NCBI GenBank assembly: GCA_905221605.1
Contig: CAJNDS010002091.1
Coordinates: 712,501 to 760,000 of the forward strand
Reading direction: 5' to 3'
DNA from: Symbiodinium natans
Taxonomy: Eukaryota; Sar; Dinophyceae; Suessiales; Symbiodiniaceae
Length of the DNA stretch: 47,500 bases
A model generated the notes under the pieces. It did not search any database. It was not told where the DNA came from and worked only from the letters and a program-made list of their open reading frames with translations. Positions 37,301 through 47,500 of this stretch are shown piece by piece; the stretch's first letter is position 1, and every line of letters starts with the position of its first letter. A program made the translations under genes and the position numbers.

Positions 37301-40300
37301 GGAGAGAAGCACCGGTACTGCGCTAAGATGAATAGTGCATGCAGCACAATCAGCACGTACGGGGTTCAGGGTTTGAACGATGCCATGACAGCAGCCTGCT
37401 CGCCAGCATCTCCCACCATAAGCACTACCTTTGATCTTTTTTTCTGACACCTGTCTGAGGTTTTGGGTCTCTATAGGGTTTAGGCTTAGAGCTTAGGGGG
37501 TAGCAAACCTTCTCTGCCCTGCCGGCCAACTCTCAACCAACAGGACCCCTCAACCTGAGCCCTCAACCCTAATAGGGTTAATTGAGTTTAGGGCTGAGTG
37601 GTTGAGTGGTTGAGTGGTTTCCAAAATAGGGCCCTATCTACAAGAGTATTGTAGATAGGGCCCTATTTTGGAAACCACTCAACCACTCAACCACTCAACC
37701 ACTCAACCCTAAACCCTACTAACCCTATTCTAGGTACCTCGGGACCCCGGCCTCTGAAACCCCACCCAGAGGTGGGTTTGAACATAACTTGTAATTTTCT
37801 TGCCCTCAATCCCCTATATAATGATTATAAAGCCAGAAAAAATTGTATTTCATGACCCAAAACCCTAAACCCTAAACCCTAAATCCCAGCACCTCCAGCC
37901 AAGAAGCAGGCAAGGAGGTGAACGACGTGTGAGGTCCAGTTGGCCGCGAGCGGCTCGCAGTCCTCCGAAGGCTGGGTTTAAGGTTTAGGGTTTAGGGTTT
38001 AGGGTTGAGGGTTTAGGGTTTAGGGCTTAGGGCTTAGGGTTTAGGGTTTAGGGTTTGGGGTTTGGGGCTTAGGGCACCTTGTAAAGCTCTCTAGGGATGC
38101 TACCTTGGACCCTTAAGGCTGTACCATTGGGTTTTGGGGTCCCTTTGCAAGGATCCCTAAGGGAGTATAAGGGCCAAATTAAGATTAGGGGTAATGGGGT
38201 TGGCTACTATACAAGGGAACCTCCTAAACCCTAAACCCTAAACCCTGAACCCTGAACCCTGAACCCTAAACCCTAAACCCTAAACCCTAAGCCCTGAACC
38301 TTCAACCCTAAACCCTAAACCCAAACCCTAAACCCCAAACCCTACACCCCCCCTAAACCCTCCAACAAGGCCTCCCCAAACCAGGCTTCAGGGCCAAAAC
38401 CCGGAGTCCCAGAACTTTTCAAGTTTCGGAAGAGGGGGCCTGGCTTAGGGTTTAGGGTTTAGGGTTTAGGGTTTAGGGTTTAGGGTTTGGGGTTTGGGGT
38501 TTGGGGTTTGGGGTTTGGGGTTTGGGGTTTGGGGTTTGGGGTTTGGGGTTTGGGGTTTGGGGTTTGGGGTTTGGGGGTTGGGGTTGGGGTTTGGGGTTTG
38601 GGGTTTGGGGTTTTGGGGTTTGGGGTTGGGTTTGGGGTTTGCGGTTTGGGGTTTGGGGTTTGGGGTTTGCGGTTTGGGGTGTCGGGTTTAGTATGGGCAC
38701 TACTCTAACGCCCATGCACAGCCCATTGAAGTACATGGCTCCTCAAATGCGCGAACCCCCTAACCCCCCCCCCCCCCCACGCTGAACAGATTTCGAAAAG
38801 ACCTCAGACCCATGACTGGACTCTTGGACACAGTTTTGAAAACTCATGTTTATGGTACCTCGCGATACCCTAAACCCTAAACCCTAAACCCTAAACCCTA
38901 AACCCTAAACCCTAAACCCTAAGAGTGCAGGGCTTAGGGCTTAGGGCTAACCGGTGCACGGAACCCTGGGCACCTGGGAAGAGGACGTGGAGCTACTGCC
39001 CATGGTCAGCCACACCTCCCACGCTCGATGCTTGAAAGTACCCGAATAAGATGGTGACCTCTTAGGGCCATGGTTACACCGCTTGTAACCTCTAAGCGGA
39101 GATTTGAAGGGGCCTGTCACCAGGGCTCTCTACCCTGCCACCTTAGCGGAACCTTAACCCAGAAACCCACTAAACCAAAGTAGGTATATTTCCCCGGCGA
39201 TTTCGAAGGCGACAGCATCAGTAGTTAGCATCGGTACACTTGGAGTCTAAGGGAAGGCGAAAGCCCTAATTAGAGCTTAAACCTGAAGTGTGTGCAGGTG
39301 ATTATGTCTTGGTGTTGAGGGTTCGGCCGTGGTCCTGTCAAGGCACTGTAGCTAGGTCCCAGAACAACCCAGGATGAAAGACGACTGCGTACGCCTGAAT
39401 CCCCCTCAACATTGCACGGTGACAGTGAACCTAGGGCGTTGGGGACTTAGGGTTTAGGCTTCATGGTAGGTGCTCGGGAGTTTAGCTGTCAGGGTACCCT
39501 GAACCCTGAAGTTTGCTAAAGCGCGAACCCTCAACCGCAATTGCAGTTGCAATTCTTGCACCCTATTCCTAAAGTGGCCCCAGTGCTCCACCCTACTTAA
39601 AGGATCGGGGGGCTTGGAAAGTGGGGTTACAAGTAAGGTAACTGTACTCAAAATTGCTTGCAAGCCCAATTCCGGCACTTGTAACCCTACTTACTAAAGT
39701 GCCCCGATCCTCCAAGTAAACCCTCTGTAAACCCTAAACCCTAAACCCTAAACCCTGAACCCTACACCCTCTGTAAACCCTGAACACTAAAGCAGCATGC
39801 TGCGGCTTTTTTTCGGAACCTGGCGCCCACAACGGGAATCCCTGAACTCTAAACCCCCGGTGTCACTCTTAAAGACGGTTGCAAAATCGCACAGATTCGA
39901 AGTTCCCAGGGCAAGGGTTTAGGGTTTCGGGGTTTAGGGGTTTAGGTGTTTAGGGGTTTAGGGGTTTCGGGGGTTTGAGGGTCTTGGACCTTTTGTGGTC
40001 TCAAGGTGAGTGCGTTCGGGGTGCGTAGAGCTTAGACTCGACAAGGCACAGTCGAAATGTCAAACTCGAAACGGCATTCAAGAGACCCTGCATCTTTTTG
40101 GGAACTTCGTCTTCGCTGCTGAAACTTGTAACCCTAAACCCTAAGCCCGAAGACCCTAAAACCCGCAAACCAAACTCCCCTCTAACCTGAAACCCTAAAA
40201 CCCGAAAAGCCGCCAAGCACTAAAGTCGGAGGAGGGACTGGCACAGGGATGACGATGTCCACAGCACCTTGACCTAGGGCTGGGTTCACACAAGCCATAC

Positions 40301-43300
40301 TTGGAGGTTCAGGGTACATAATAACCCAATTCCTTGATAGCCTGATTCGGATACTTAAGGGGCTTCTCCGTGGGTTACAAGTGCAGCTATGGCTCAAAGT
40401 ACCATGAAGCTCCAAGTCTGCATGTACATTTACATGTGCACATACCTCTCTCATACACATATATGGTGAGTTTTCTAGAGTATGGACCCTCTTGGGTTAC
40501 CCTAAATGGGCGGGGCCGCCTTGTAACAAGGACCCCAAAAGGGACTGTAGTTTAGAGACCATATACATTTACGCCTGGGAGGTTGCTGGTCCTATGCACG
40601 TTGAGGCCCTAACACTCGGATGGCGACTAGAGAACAAAAAAAAGAATATCACTCACTCACAGTCAACCATAGGATAGAGTGTAGCCCCTAAATCCTAAAC
40701 CCTAAACTCTAAATCCTAAACCCTAAACCCTAAGCCTGAAGGGTTGAGGTTTTAGGGTTTAGCAACTTACGGAAAGCTGGGACAGTGGCTGTCGTTCACC
40801 GGTGTCTCTGGGTAGATGGACGCCAAGTCATCACCTTGAGTGCAGTTTGACGTCTGCTGGTCGGGGGTTAGAGACAGGGTTTGGGATTTGGGTTTGGTTA
40901 ATTAAGGTTTAGGGTTTCGGGTTTGGGTGTTAGGGTTTAGTGTAAATCTAGCCAAAACGCCAAACGTAGTTTTTGAACGGAAGCCTCCTTCTCCCCCGAC
41001 TGTTGAAAATCCTACTTAGAGTGTGTTTCCCCGGGGTTTAGGGTTTAGGGTTTAGGGTTTTAGGGTTTTAGGGTTTTAGGGTTTTAGGGTTTTAGGGTTT
41101 TAGGGTTTTAGGGTTTTAGGGTTTAGGGTTTAGGGTTTAGGGTTTAGGGTTCAGGGTGGTACCTCGCGACCTCCAGCTGGACCTCGAACTCTAGATCCCA
41201 CATGGTAGTTCCTTTCAATTTTTGCGAGGTGCCGAAAGCTTATTCTTGTCGGTATGATGTGATGTTAGCGGTTTGAAGTTTAGAGGGGGGCTAGGGTGTT
41301 GGCCCCGAGCCCCTAACAACCCTACAGTCGCTAAACCCCACAACTACGAACCCCCAAAGCCTATAAACCCTTAGCCCTCTAAACCCTCAAAACCCTACAG
41401 CCGCAAGACACTCTGCACCGTAACCCTAAACCCTAAACCCTAAACCCTAAACCCTAAACCCTAAACCCTAAACCCTAAACCCTATGAATCCTTAACCTTC
41501 TTAACCCTGAAGCCTAGACTGAGACCCTCAACCCAGGGTTTTCCATTGCCGGGTCGCAAGGCCCGTGAAACTGGTTTCGTGGGTTTTAAGCTTTCCGGGG
41601 GTTTAGGGTTTAGGGTTTAGGGTTTGGGGTTTAGGGTTTAGGGTTTGGGGTTTAGGGTTTAGGGCTTAGGGTTTAGGAATTTCGGTTTTGGGTTTAGGGT
41701 TTTGGGGTTTAAGGGCTTAAGGGCTGAAGCGACTTCTGGGGCTGGAGGGTGTTTAGGGTCTAGGGGCTCTAGGTTTCGGCGGCTTTCGGAAATCCTTGAA
41801 CCCTAAACCCTAAACGCTGAGAAAAGATGGCCCAATGTCCACAAGGCTCAGCGGGGGAGGGGGGGTGTGGGGTTTAGGGTCTAGGGTCTAGGGTTTAGGT
41901 TTAGGGTTACGGGCCCGATATCTTCCCCCTGAGTTGTCGGCGGAGGGGTCCGTCGACAACGCAATAGATCTCGCCATCGCTGCGGGTGGTGATGTTGCAG
42001 AGGCGGTCGCCCAACATCACCTCGGAGGGGGCTTCACTAGATCCCAAAGCCTATAATTAAGCCCTATGAACCCTACAACTCCAATAAACCCTGCATGAAC
42101 TCGATCTTGGTCTCCCGGTAACCATGTTATGATAAGGCACCCTTACTTTACAAGGGAACCCAGAACCAAACAAAAAAAGGTAAAGGGTACCGCTGAGCTG
42201 CAGAGGCTTCTCTGACTCTGATTGCGAAGCAAAAGAGCTGTGTTTGAAAACCGTGGCAAGAAATAAACAGGGGTCCCCGTCCTAAAAAAAGCTCGACGAA
42301 CCTGCCAACCCTCCTATTCTGAACTGCCGCGCGGTCTACGTTGGCGGGGTTTTACGCTTTTTGATGCAAGACGAGGGGTTGATCGGTGCAAGCACGGTCA
42401 TTCTAAGTCCTAAACCCCCTGTGGTGGTGTACTTATAACCCGATGATTAAGTACTTGGTGCACAATTGGTGTATAAAGTACAGTTATATTTGGTTGAAGA
42501 AGTACCATGAACTTCCAAGTAGACCTGACCTCATTCTAGGTTTCGGCAGTGTCGTAACTCAGGGCTTCACAAGTACCTAGTTCTGTAGGAATTCTTTACG
42601 GAGTGATTGTTGGGCTTTAGTTGCGCTATTTTGCTGGTTCAGGATTTAGCAATCATATTGGGATCGCTACTTAAAGGATCAGGGGGCTTGGTGTGGGGTT
42701 ATAAGTACGGTAACTCTAGTTATACTTACTTGCAAGCCCAATTAAAGTACTTATACCCCTACTTACTAAGTGCAAGTATTGCAAGTTCAGTGATCCCCTT
42801 CACATTAAGGTTGAGGATTCAGGGATTCGGGTCCTCGAAACCCTAAACCCTAAACCTAAACCTAAACCCTAAACCCTACACCCTAAACCCCTAAACCCCT
42901 GATGGCCTGGATCTTCCCATTCCCGGACGTGCCGAAGTTGATGCCCGTCAGGTGGTACGGAAGACCATTTCCCACCTCCGTTGGCATGTGCAGGTTCTTT
43001 GGGCTGCAGGGTTTAGGGTTTAGGGTTGAGGGTTTAGGGTTTAGGGTTTAGGGTTTAGGGTGTAGGGCTTAGGGCCTCTGTTGTTGGCAATCCTATTTTG
43101 GGTAGTGGAGGGGCCGGGGAGGTCCCAGAATCAGGACTGTGACTCCATAGTATGTTCGGGCGCATCAGGGGTAGGTTGGGAAATGCCCACTTAAGGCTCC
43201 TGCTGGGAATTAGGGTGCCCGGCTTCTAGGGTCAGCATCAGGGTTCCGATGAGGGCCCCGTGCGCAGCAGAGTCCTGCAATGGCCGGAATCCTCACCCTA

Positions 43301-46300
43301 AACCCTAAATAGACCTCTGAAAAAGATACTCTGTACAGTATACTTGCATACGTGGGTAGTTGTCCGAAGTAGGGTTCCTTTTCTGGGTCCTTTTTATCAG
43401 GTGCCGTCTTAGATCAAGGGACTCTATATCGAAGCTCTAAGGTGGTAGCCTTGGGTTTGGGGATCCTTTGTACAAATCCCTAAGATAGTATAAGGGGCAT
43501 ACTAGGCGTACATTAAGAAAAACCTTCAGGGGTACAACCTGAGGGGTATTCCCTTGATAAAATAGGGGCCCCCCAAAAAAGGAACCCTGACTCGGAGAGC
43601 TACACATGTGCGTGTGTGTATGTATAGGTATGTATTGGCTTGCATTTTGCGATGGACTGTCGTAGTGTTGCCACAATACACCTACCCTAAACCCTAAACC
43701 CGAAATACCCTAAACCCTCAACCCTAAGCCCTCGGTGGAATGACGTCCTCCAGATCATCACGGACGGATGTCATCTGGGTGACCATCTGGAAGGCCGCTT
43801 GCTCAGGCAGCTTTTCTTCGCCCATCTTTTCGATGGCACGGAGCTTCTGCTGATCCGAAATCGTCCCTTGCGGCGCAAGAGCTTCTGAAGCAGAGTGCCT
43901 GCATCATCGGTCCGAACCTCTAACCCTCAACCCTAAACCCTAAACCCTAAGCCCTAGACCCTAAACTGTAGCACAAAGCCCCAAGACACCTCAGACCAGC
44001 CCCCCCCCCCCCCCCCCATGTATGTAAGGGCTTCTAAGGGCCTGTTGGGCTTCTACAAGGGTCGATAAGAGTTTGCAAGGCTGCATTGAGCGTTGTTCAG
44101 GGTTTAAACCCTGAACCCAAACCCTGAACCCGAAACCCTAAACCCTAGCCCTAAACCCTAAACCCCAAACCCTCAACCCTCAACCCAGTAGGGTTTGGAA
44201 GGGCACCTCCACAGGGAGGCCCAGCGAGGTGTCCTGGCGCTTCGCTGCTCTACTATAATATACTATGTAGATATATGTATGTATATATGTATATATATAT
44301 ATATATTACATATATATATATATTACATATATATATATATTACATATATATATATATACACATATGTGCGACCCCAAAAACGCTTCGAATTTAGAGAACT
44401 ACTCATGCAGGTTTGAGGAGTTAGGAGATGCTGAGGTGATCTTGGAGTGTCGGTATGGAGGAGGCAGCAAATTGGTGCTAGGGGGTGAGGTTTTTTGATG
44501 GTTTAGGCGGGGTTGCACCGTCAAAAACCCCAAAACGCCTTAAGACCAAACCCGATTATAAAGCCCTAAATACCCTGAAACCATGAGAATGCTTCAGGTG
44601 CCGACAGAAACGGCGATTAGAATTTGCAGATTACTTTGTTTTGAATTCTGGACCCTTTTTCAGGTCATTTTCTAGCCAAATCCCGAAACGCTACTTGGGG
44701 GGGTGGGGGGGGGGGGGGGGGGGGGTTGCTTCCGAATATAGCGGTGCAGTACCCATGTTGGGTTCCCTCTACTAAGGATGCTACATCTTTGAGGTATCTT
44801 CGGAGCATCCCCTATGTGGGGAAACACCCTACATAACATGAACCCGACGACAGGGTCTAGGGGTTCAGGGGCCTCTTGTCACCAAACCCTAAACCTCGAA
44901 CTCTACACCCCCCAAACCCAAGAGTCCACATATCCCTATTGTATATATAGCTCCTAGATACCCTAATAAAAACCCCGAGTATATGCCCTTTCAGACAGAA
45001 ACCCTACTTTAAAGAGACCACCAACCCTAAACCCTAAACCCCTATAACCAAAGGGTATCTGAAGAAGCGTGCCAGGCACCGAAATCGATCAGCCAATGTG
45101 GTGATGTCTGGGCAACATGAGGCGGCTTGTGCCTTCCTGACTAAATCCTGAAGCTAGGGTGTAGGGTGTAGGTTCTAGGGTCTGAACCATAAATTCCTGA
45201 ACCTCCTGAGCCCTTGCGCGTCCTGCACGCTGTAGATCTGAGGCCCGGGGAGCAGCATGGGCACCTCGGCAGCAGATCTTGTACGCTGGGCTGGTTTAGG
45301 GCTTAGGGCTTAGGGCTTAGGGCTTAGGGCTTAGGGCTTAGGGCTTAGGGCTTAGGGCTTAGGGCTTAGGGCTTAGGGCTTAGGGCTTAGGGCTTAGGGC
45401 TTAGGGCTTAGGGTTTAGGGTTTAGGGTTTAGGGTTTAGGGTTTAGGGTGTATGCTGTGCTCAAAGGCGACCGGTGCAGTTGCTTCTACATTTGGGACTA
45501 GGGCTTCGGGCTTAGGGTTTAGGGTTTCCTTACGGTTTAGGGACCAACCCTTGTTGCAACTTCTATAAGGTGCCCTAAGCCCTAAGCCCTAAGCCCTAAG
45601 CCCTAAGCCTAAACCCTAAACCCTAAACCCTAAACCCTAAACCCACCTGACAAGGTTCAACTATTACACCTTTTCAGCAGTCTAAGCGGCAGGTATTTCT
45701 GGGATTCGGGTCTAAGGGCTCAACTTAAGAGCTTAGGGTGGTTCCTGAGCATTTCCTTCGTTGTCCAGTAACTAGGGGGTTTAAAGGTTAAGCTTGGGTA
45801 TTATAAGGGGAATACATTAACCCAAAAAGGCTAAAGGTTACCTACTCTAGTACTAAGTTCCACACCTTTCTATGTAAGCTGAACGTAGCCGTCTGTTGTG
45901 TGCTTTCTGATGGTCCCTTGTCTGAGGTTCCTACCTTAAACCCAAACCCTTATACTACGTCTCTTATTCTCATGGGTTCCAAAGGGACCATACCCACGAA
46001 AGGTTGAAGGTCCTGGAGACGCCAATCTCCCTTGCTGTATCCTCCATAGTAATCAGAATAGGATCCCTACTTCCCTTTTTTGCAGAAGACTAAGATCATT
46101 TATATGAGTAAGACTCCTTATACCATCTTGGAATGAAAGAAAGACTCCCTACTCAAGACGTAAGACATATTGCAGTCTCTTGGCCCCTTTTTGGCGTTGG
46201 TGGCCTTTTGATACTCGTGCCTCTGAGCCACCGAGGAGTACCTATGCCCTAAACCCTGAACTCCACGCCCGAAACCCCAAACCCTTAAATCCCCAACCCT

Positions 46301-47039
46301 TAAACCCTTAAACCCTTAAACCCTTGAACCCTTAAACCCTTAAACCCTTAAACCCTTGAACCCTTAAACCCTTAAACCCTTAAAACCCTTAAACCCTTAA
46401 ACCCTAAACCTTAAACCCTGAACCCTAAACCACCGAAATTTTCAGATCCCGGACACCTCCCAGAAAACCCAAGAAAGCCCCCCTTGATAAGGGGGGGGGG
46501 GGGGTTGGGGGGTAGAGCCCTAAACCCTAAACCCTAAACCCGAAACCCTAAACCCTAAACCCTAAACCCGAACGGTTCGGGTGGGGGGTGGGGCTGCCAA
46601 GCTGTGCAAGCGCGCGATACAGAGTGCGCCCCGACGTCTAAGGTCTCAAGGAAAGGTGCACCTCCCCCGCGCGTGCGCGCGCGCGTAGACCCTAATCCCT
46701 TGACCCTAAACCCTAAACCCTAGGATACGTGCAAACCTTGAGAAAGACCTCTCAGAGTGAGCTTCAGGAGCTCCTGCAGCTCAGAGTACGGGTCGCGCCA
46801 ATTAAGTTTAGGGTTGTTCTCTCTCACACTGTAAACCCCAATAGGGTTTAGGGTATAGTGTTGAGGGTTTAGGATTTAGAACCCTAAACCCCAACTCTTA
46901 ACCCTCTGCACCCTAAACCCTAAACTTCAAACTCAAAACCCTAAGCCCAAAACCCTAAACCCTAACCCTAAATAGATCCGAGGCAATGGACGCTCTGTGC
47001 GTCAGATCGCAGGTCGCCCCAGGTCACGACAAGGTCCAC
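34249..47039 (-). CDS. Extracellular multi-domain gene(s): IPT/TIG-like and GCC2/GCC3 modules
   Basis: A series of short minus-strand exons across 12.8 kb, listed separately, encode pieces typical of large dinoflagellate surface or secreted proteins. Two fragments resemble IPT/TIG immunoglobulin-like domains. Two Cys-rich fragments match the GCC2/GCC3 (ephrin-receptor-like) module. Uniform strand and order favour one gene, but gaps of up to about 1.8 kb of repeats mean it could be two or more. No transmembrane helix or signal peptide was identified. Confidence 0.45.
36829..36915 (-). CDS. GCC2/GCC3-type cysteine-rich exon
   Basis: Reads GQFRENITNDNCTDCVPGWY then TPVAGGDYS. The C-x-x-C-x-PG-x-(Y/F)-TP-x-AG core is the GCC2/GCC3 (ephrin-receptor-like) module. 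NCT and NIT are glycosylation sequons. Confidence 0.6.
36938..37094 (+). repeat. TTGAGGG / TTTAGGG mixed array
   Basis: Alternating blocks of GGGTTGA and GGGTTTA with one GGGTGGA. It sits directly upstream (on the minus strand) of the GCC2/GCC3 exon at 36,915. Confidence 0.8.
37595..37697. repeat. Perfect 49-bp inverted repeat with 5-bp loop
   Basis: Arms 37595-37643 and 37649-37697 are exact reverse complements around GAGTA. The outer parts consist of TGAGTGGT (ACCACTCA) repeats, the inner part is CCAAAATAGGGCCCTATC. It would fold into a strong hairpin. Confidence 0.88.
37893..37962 (-). CDS. Short exon
   Basis: Acceptor CGGAG, GT donor. Reads DCEPLAANWTSHVVHLLACF. NWT is a possible glycosylation site and the C-terminal part is hydrophobic. 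Confidence 0.4.
38484..38686 (+). repeat. Homogenised TTTGGGG array
   Basis: About 28 units of TTTGGGG following six TTTAGGG units. Its translation (GFGVWGLGFGVWGLG in several frames) creates spurious ORFs on both strands. Confidence 0.9.
38957..39001 (-). CDS. Short Ser-rich exon, weak
   Basis: After a GGGAG acceptor it reads VWLTMGSSSTSSSQ and ends CAG then GTGCCC (GT donor). Very short; supported only by position, strand and splice-like edges. Confidence 0.3.
39595..39717. mobile_element. Family 4 TIR element
   Basis: Ends ACTTAAAGGATCGGGG / CCCCGATCCTCCAAGT with inner GGGGTTACAAGTA / CTTGTAACCC pairs. Relatives: 22,466-22,655, 40,299-40,417, 42,669-42,805, about 42,428-42,520, pieces around 20,985-21,245, and 10,646. 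Confidence 0.75.
40299..40417. mobile_element. Family 4 TIR element
   Basis: Ends ACTTGGAGGTTCAGGGTAC / GTACCATGAAGCTCCAAGT, clearly inverted. It has no telomeric block. Confidence 0.65.
40771..40856 (-). CDS. Exon with two cysteines and a canonical donor
   Basis: Reads TSNCTQGDDLASIYPETPV then NDSHCPSFP, and ends at a textbook GTAAGT donor, rare in this window. NCT and NDS are possible glycosylation sites. Fits an extracellular protein. Confidence 0.45.
41055..41117 (+). repeat. TTTTAGGG octamer block
   Basis: Eight to nine units of the 8-mer (the Chlamydomonas-type telomere sequence) embedded between TTTAGGG units. The extra T has been propagated locally. Confidence 0.85.
41162..41210 (-). 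CDS. Short exon, weak
   Basis: Reads MWDLEFEVQLEVARY up to a GT donor, next to a TTTTAGGG array. Kept as a candidate because the composition is coding-like; the 5' edge is not defined. Confidence 0.3.
41925..42020 (-). CDS. Exon with IPT/TIG-like strand motif
   Basis: Acceptor CCGAG. Reads VMLGDRLCNITTRSDGEIYC and VVDGPLRRQL. G-x-x-C-x-I-x-x-x-S-D-x-EI-x-C is the later half of many IPT/TIG domains and follows the NFG exon in order. NIT is a possible N-glycosylation site. Confidence 0.5.
42669..42805. mobile_element. Family 4 TIR element
   Basis: Starts ACTTAAAGGATCAGGGGGC like the 39,595 copy and shares ACTTACTTGCAAGCCCAATT in the middle. Another partial copy lies just upstream (about 42,428-42,520). 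Confidence 0.65.
42907..43003 (-). CDS. Exon with IPT/TIG-like strand motif
   Basis: Acceptor CTGCAG, GC donor after ATCCAG. Reads KNLHMPTEVGNGLPYHLTGI and NFGTSGNGKIQ. The G-x-NFG motif is typical of IPT/TIG domains in extracellular proteins. Confidence 0.5.
43227..43274 (-). CDS. Short exon, weak
   Basis: Acceptor TTGCAG. Reads DSAAHGALIGTLMLTL and ends at a possible GA donor. Could be ankyrin-like or a hydrophobic segment. Confidence 0.3.
43730..43866 (-). CDS. Exon encoding a helical charged segment
   Basis: Acceptor GCAAG. Reads GTISDQQKLRAIEKMGEEKL, then QAAFQMVTQMTSVRDDLEDV. A clear coding pattern with no low complexity. The GC donor is followed at once by TTAGGGTTGAGGG, so the telomere-like array starts at the splice site. 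Domain not recognised. Confidence 0.5.
45205..45264 (-). CDS. Exon, possible start of an IPT/TIG domain
   Basis: Acceptor GCCGAG. Reads VPMLLPGPQIYSVQDAQGLR. P-x-IYSV-x-x-x-x-G is how IPT/TIG domains usually open. It is followed downstream by a 16-fold GGGCTTA-type array. Confidence 0.4.
45295..45449 (+). repeat. GGGCTTA variant array continuing into GGGTTTA
   Basis: About 16 identical GGGCTTA units followed by about 6 canonical units. The sharp switch points to slippage or unequal exchange spreading one mutation. Confidence 0.88.
46976..47039 (-). CDS. Exon, unassigned
   Basis: Acceptor CGGAG. Reads VDLVVTWGDLRSDAQSVHCL. Beta-rich and GC-rich; perhaps part of an extracellular domain. A probable continuation near 46803-46750 reads DPYSELQELLKLTLRG. 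Confidence 0.4.
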
Positions 47040-47113
47040 CTCCGAACCCCGAGAGCTTTGGTCAAAGTTTTCAGGGTTTGGGGTGCACAGCGTTTAGAGG
47101 GTTTCCAGGGTTT

Positions 47114-47373
47114 AATGTGGTCTCCTAATTAGTGTGGACCCCTCCAGGGGACAAAAATTCGGTTGCCCCCCTCCGATAATGAAAAGTTTTTCGGGCATGG
47201 GTTTCGGAAGAGGAGAGGGAAGAGGAGCGAAGAGGAAATGAAGAGGAGCCGGCGGGGGGGGGCCCGGGGCCGAAAATTAGTTTGGGGGGGCCCCTTTTTT
47301 TTGGACATTATTGCGGGGGTGGATTTAGTTTGGGGGGGGGGGGGGGGGCCCACACTAATCAGGAGACCACATT
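47114..47373. mobile_element. TIR element of 260 bp with 29-bp ends
   Basis: AATGTGGTCTCCTAATTAGT at the left pairs with the right end with few mismatches. The interior is purine-rich (GAGGAGAGGGAAGAGGAG) with long G runs. ORFs inside are not convincing. Only one copy in this window. Confidence 0.72.
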
Positions 47374-47500
47374 AGAGGGCTTAGGGGTTTAGAGAGTTTA
47401 GGGCTTAGGGTTTTAGGGTTTCGGTAAGTGTTTCCAGGGTTTTAGGTTTGCGTACAATGCCATACAGCCTCAGCCCTGAAGCCTGAAGCCTGAAGCCTGA

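Noticed and set aside
38473-38785. ORFs of GFGVWGLGFGVWGLG and PNPKPQTPNPKPQ
   Set aside because: Three frames of one TTTGGGG array.
42190-42260. Possible tRNA-like fold near 42.2 kb
   Set aside because: No T-arm GGTTCGAAT-type box or plausible cloverleaf; better explained as the end of a family 3 element.

Overview
This window is nuclear DNA of a dinoflagellate, probably a Symbiodiniaceae/Suessiales-like or Prorocentrum-like alga. Four things support this. Hundreds of plant/alga-type telomeric heptamers (TTTAGGG/CCCTAAA) sit in dozens of interstitial blocks in both orientations. The genes are cut into many short exons, and their reading frames join only if GC-AG, GA-AG and GT-AG introns are all allowed. 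Every exon whose strand I can decide lies on the minus strand, which fits the one-way gene clusters of dinoflagellates. The encoded proteins match dinoflagellate-type families: ubiquitin-like plus ankyrin, PPGL-CCCH zinc finger, GCC2/GCC3, and two large lineage-specific families. No bacterial operons, rRNA or tRNA were seen.

Layout, read along the minus strand from right to left. From about 47.0 to 34.2 kb there are short exons of one or more extracellular proteins with IPT/TIG-like and GCC2/GCC3 cysteine-rich modules. From about 32.7 to 27.3 kb lie exons of a CCCH zinc-finger protein with PPGL linkers. From 26,288 to about 23,188 lies a ubiquitin-like plus ankyrin-repeat gene, whose first nine exons I could join in frame to the base. 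From about 21.8 to 19.3 kb there are isolated exons. From 17,341 to 11,648 lies a long gene with acidic, Lys/Ala and Arg/Gly regions and a C-terminal methyltransferase-like domain. From 11,053 to 4,286 lies a dinoflagellate-specific gene with an RS region and a transposase-like C-terminal half. From about 3.5 to 1 kb there are a few more possible exons.

Between and inside these genes the DNA is telomere-like heptamer arrays (with locally homogenised variants such as TTTGGGG, TTTTAGGG, GGGCTTA and TTGAGGG), microsatellites, homopolymers, and at least five families of short terminal-inverted-repeat (TIR) elements. In the ankyrin gene, several introns are flanked by 4-5 bp direct repeats that also supply the splice sites. 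One of these introns is an identifiable TIR element with a relative elsewhere in the window. These look like introners, meaning intron-generating transposons. Telomere-type repeats have expanded inside the same elements and introns and in places touch or form the splice sites.

Limits: exon edges were placed by eye from reading frame, AG acceptors and GC/GT/GA donors, without transcripts or searches. Family names come from motif recognition. Coordinates given to the base are those where phase closes across the junction; those marked approximate do not.
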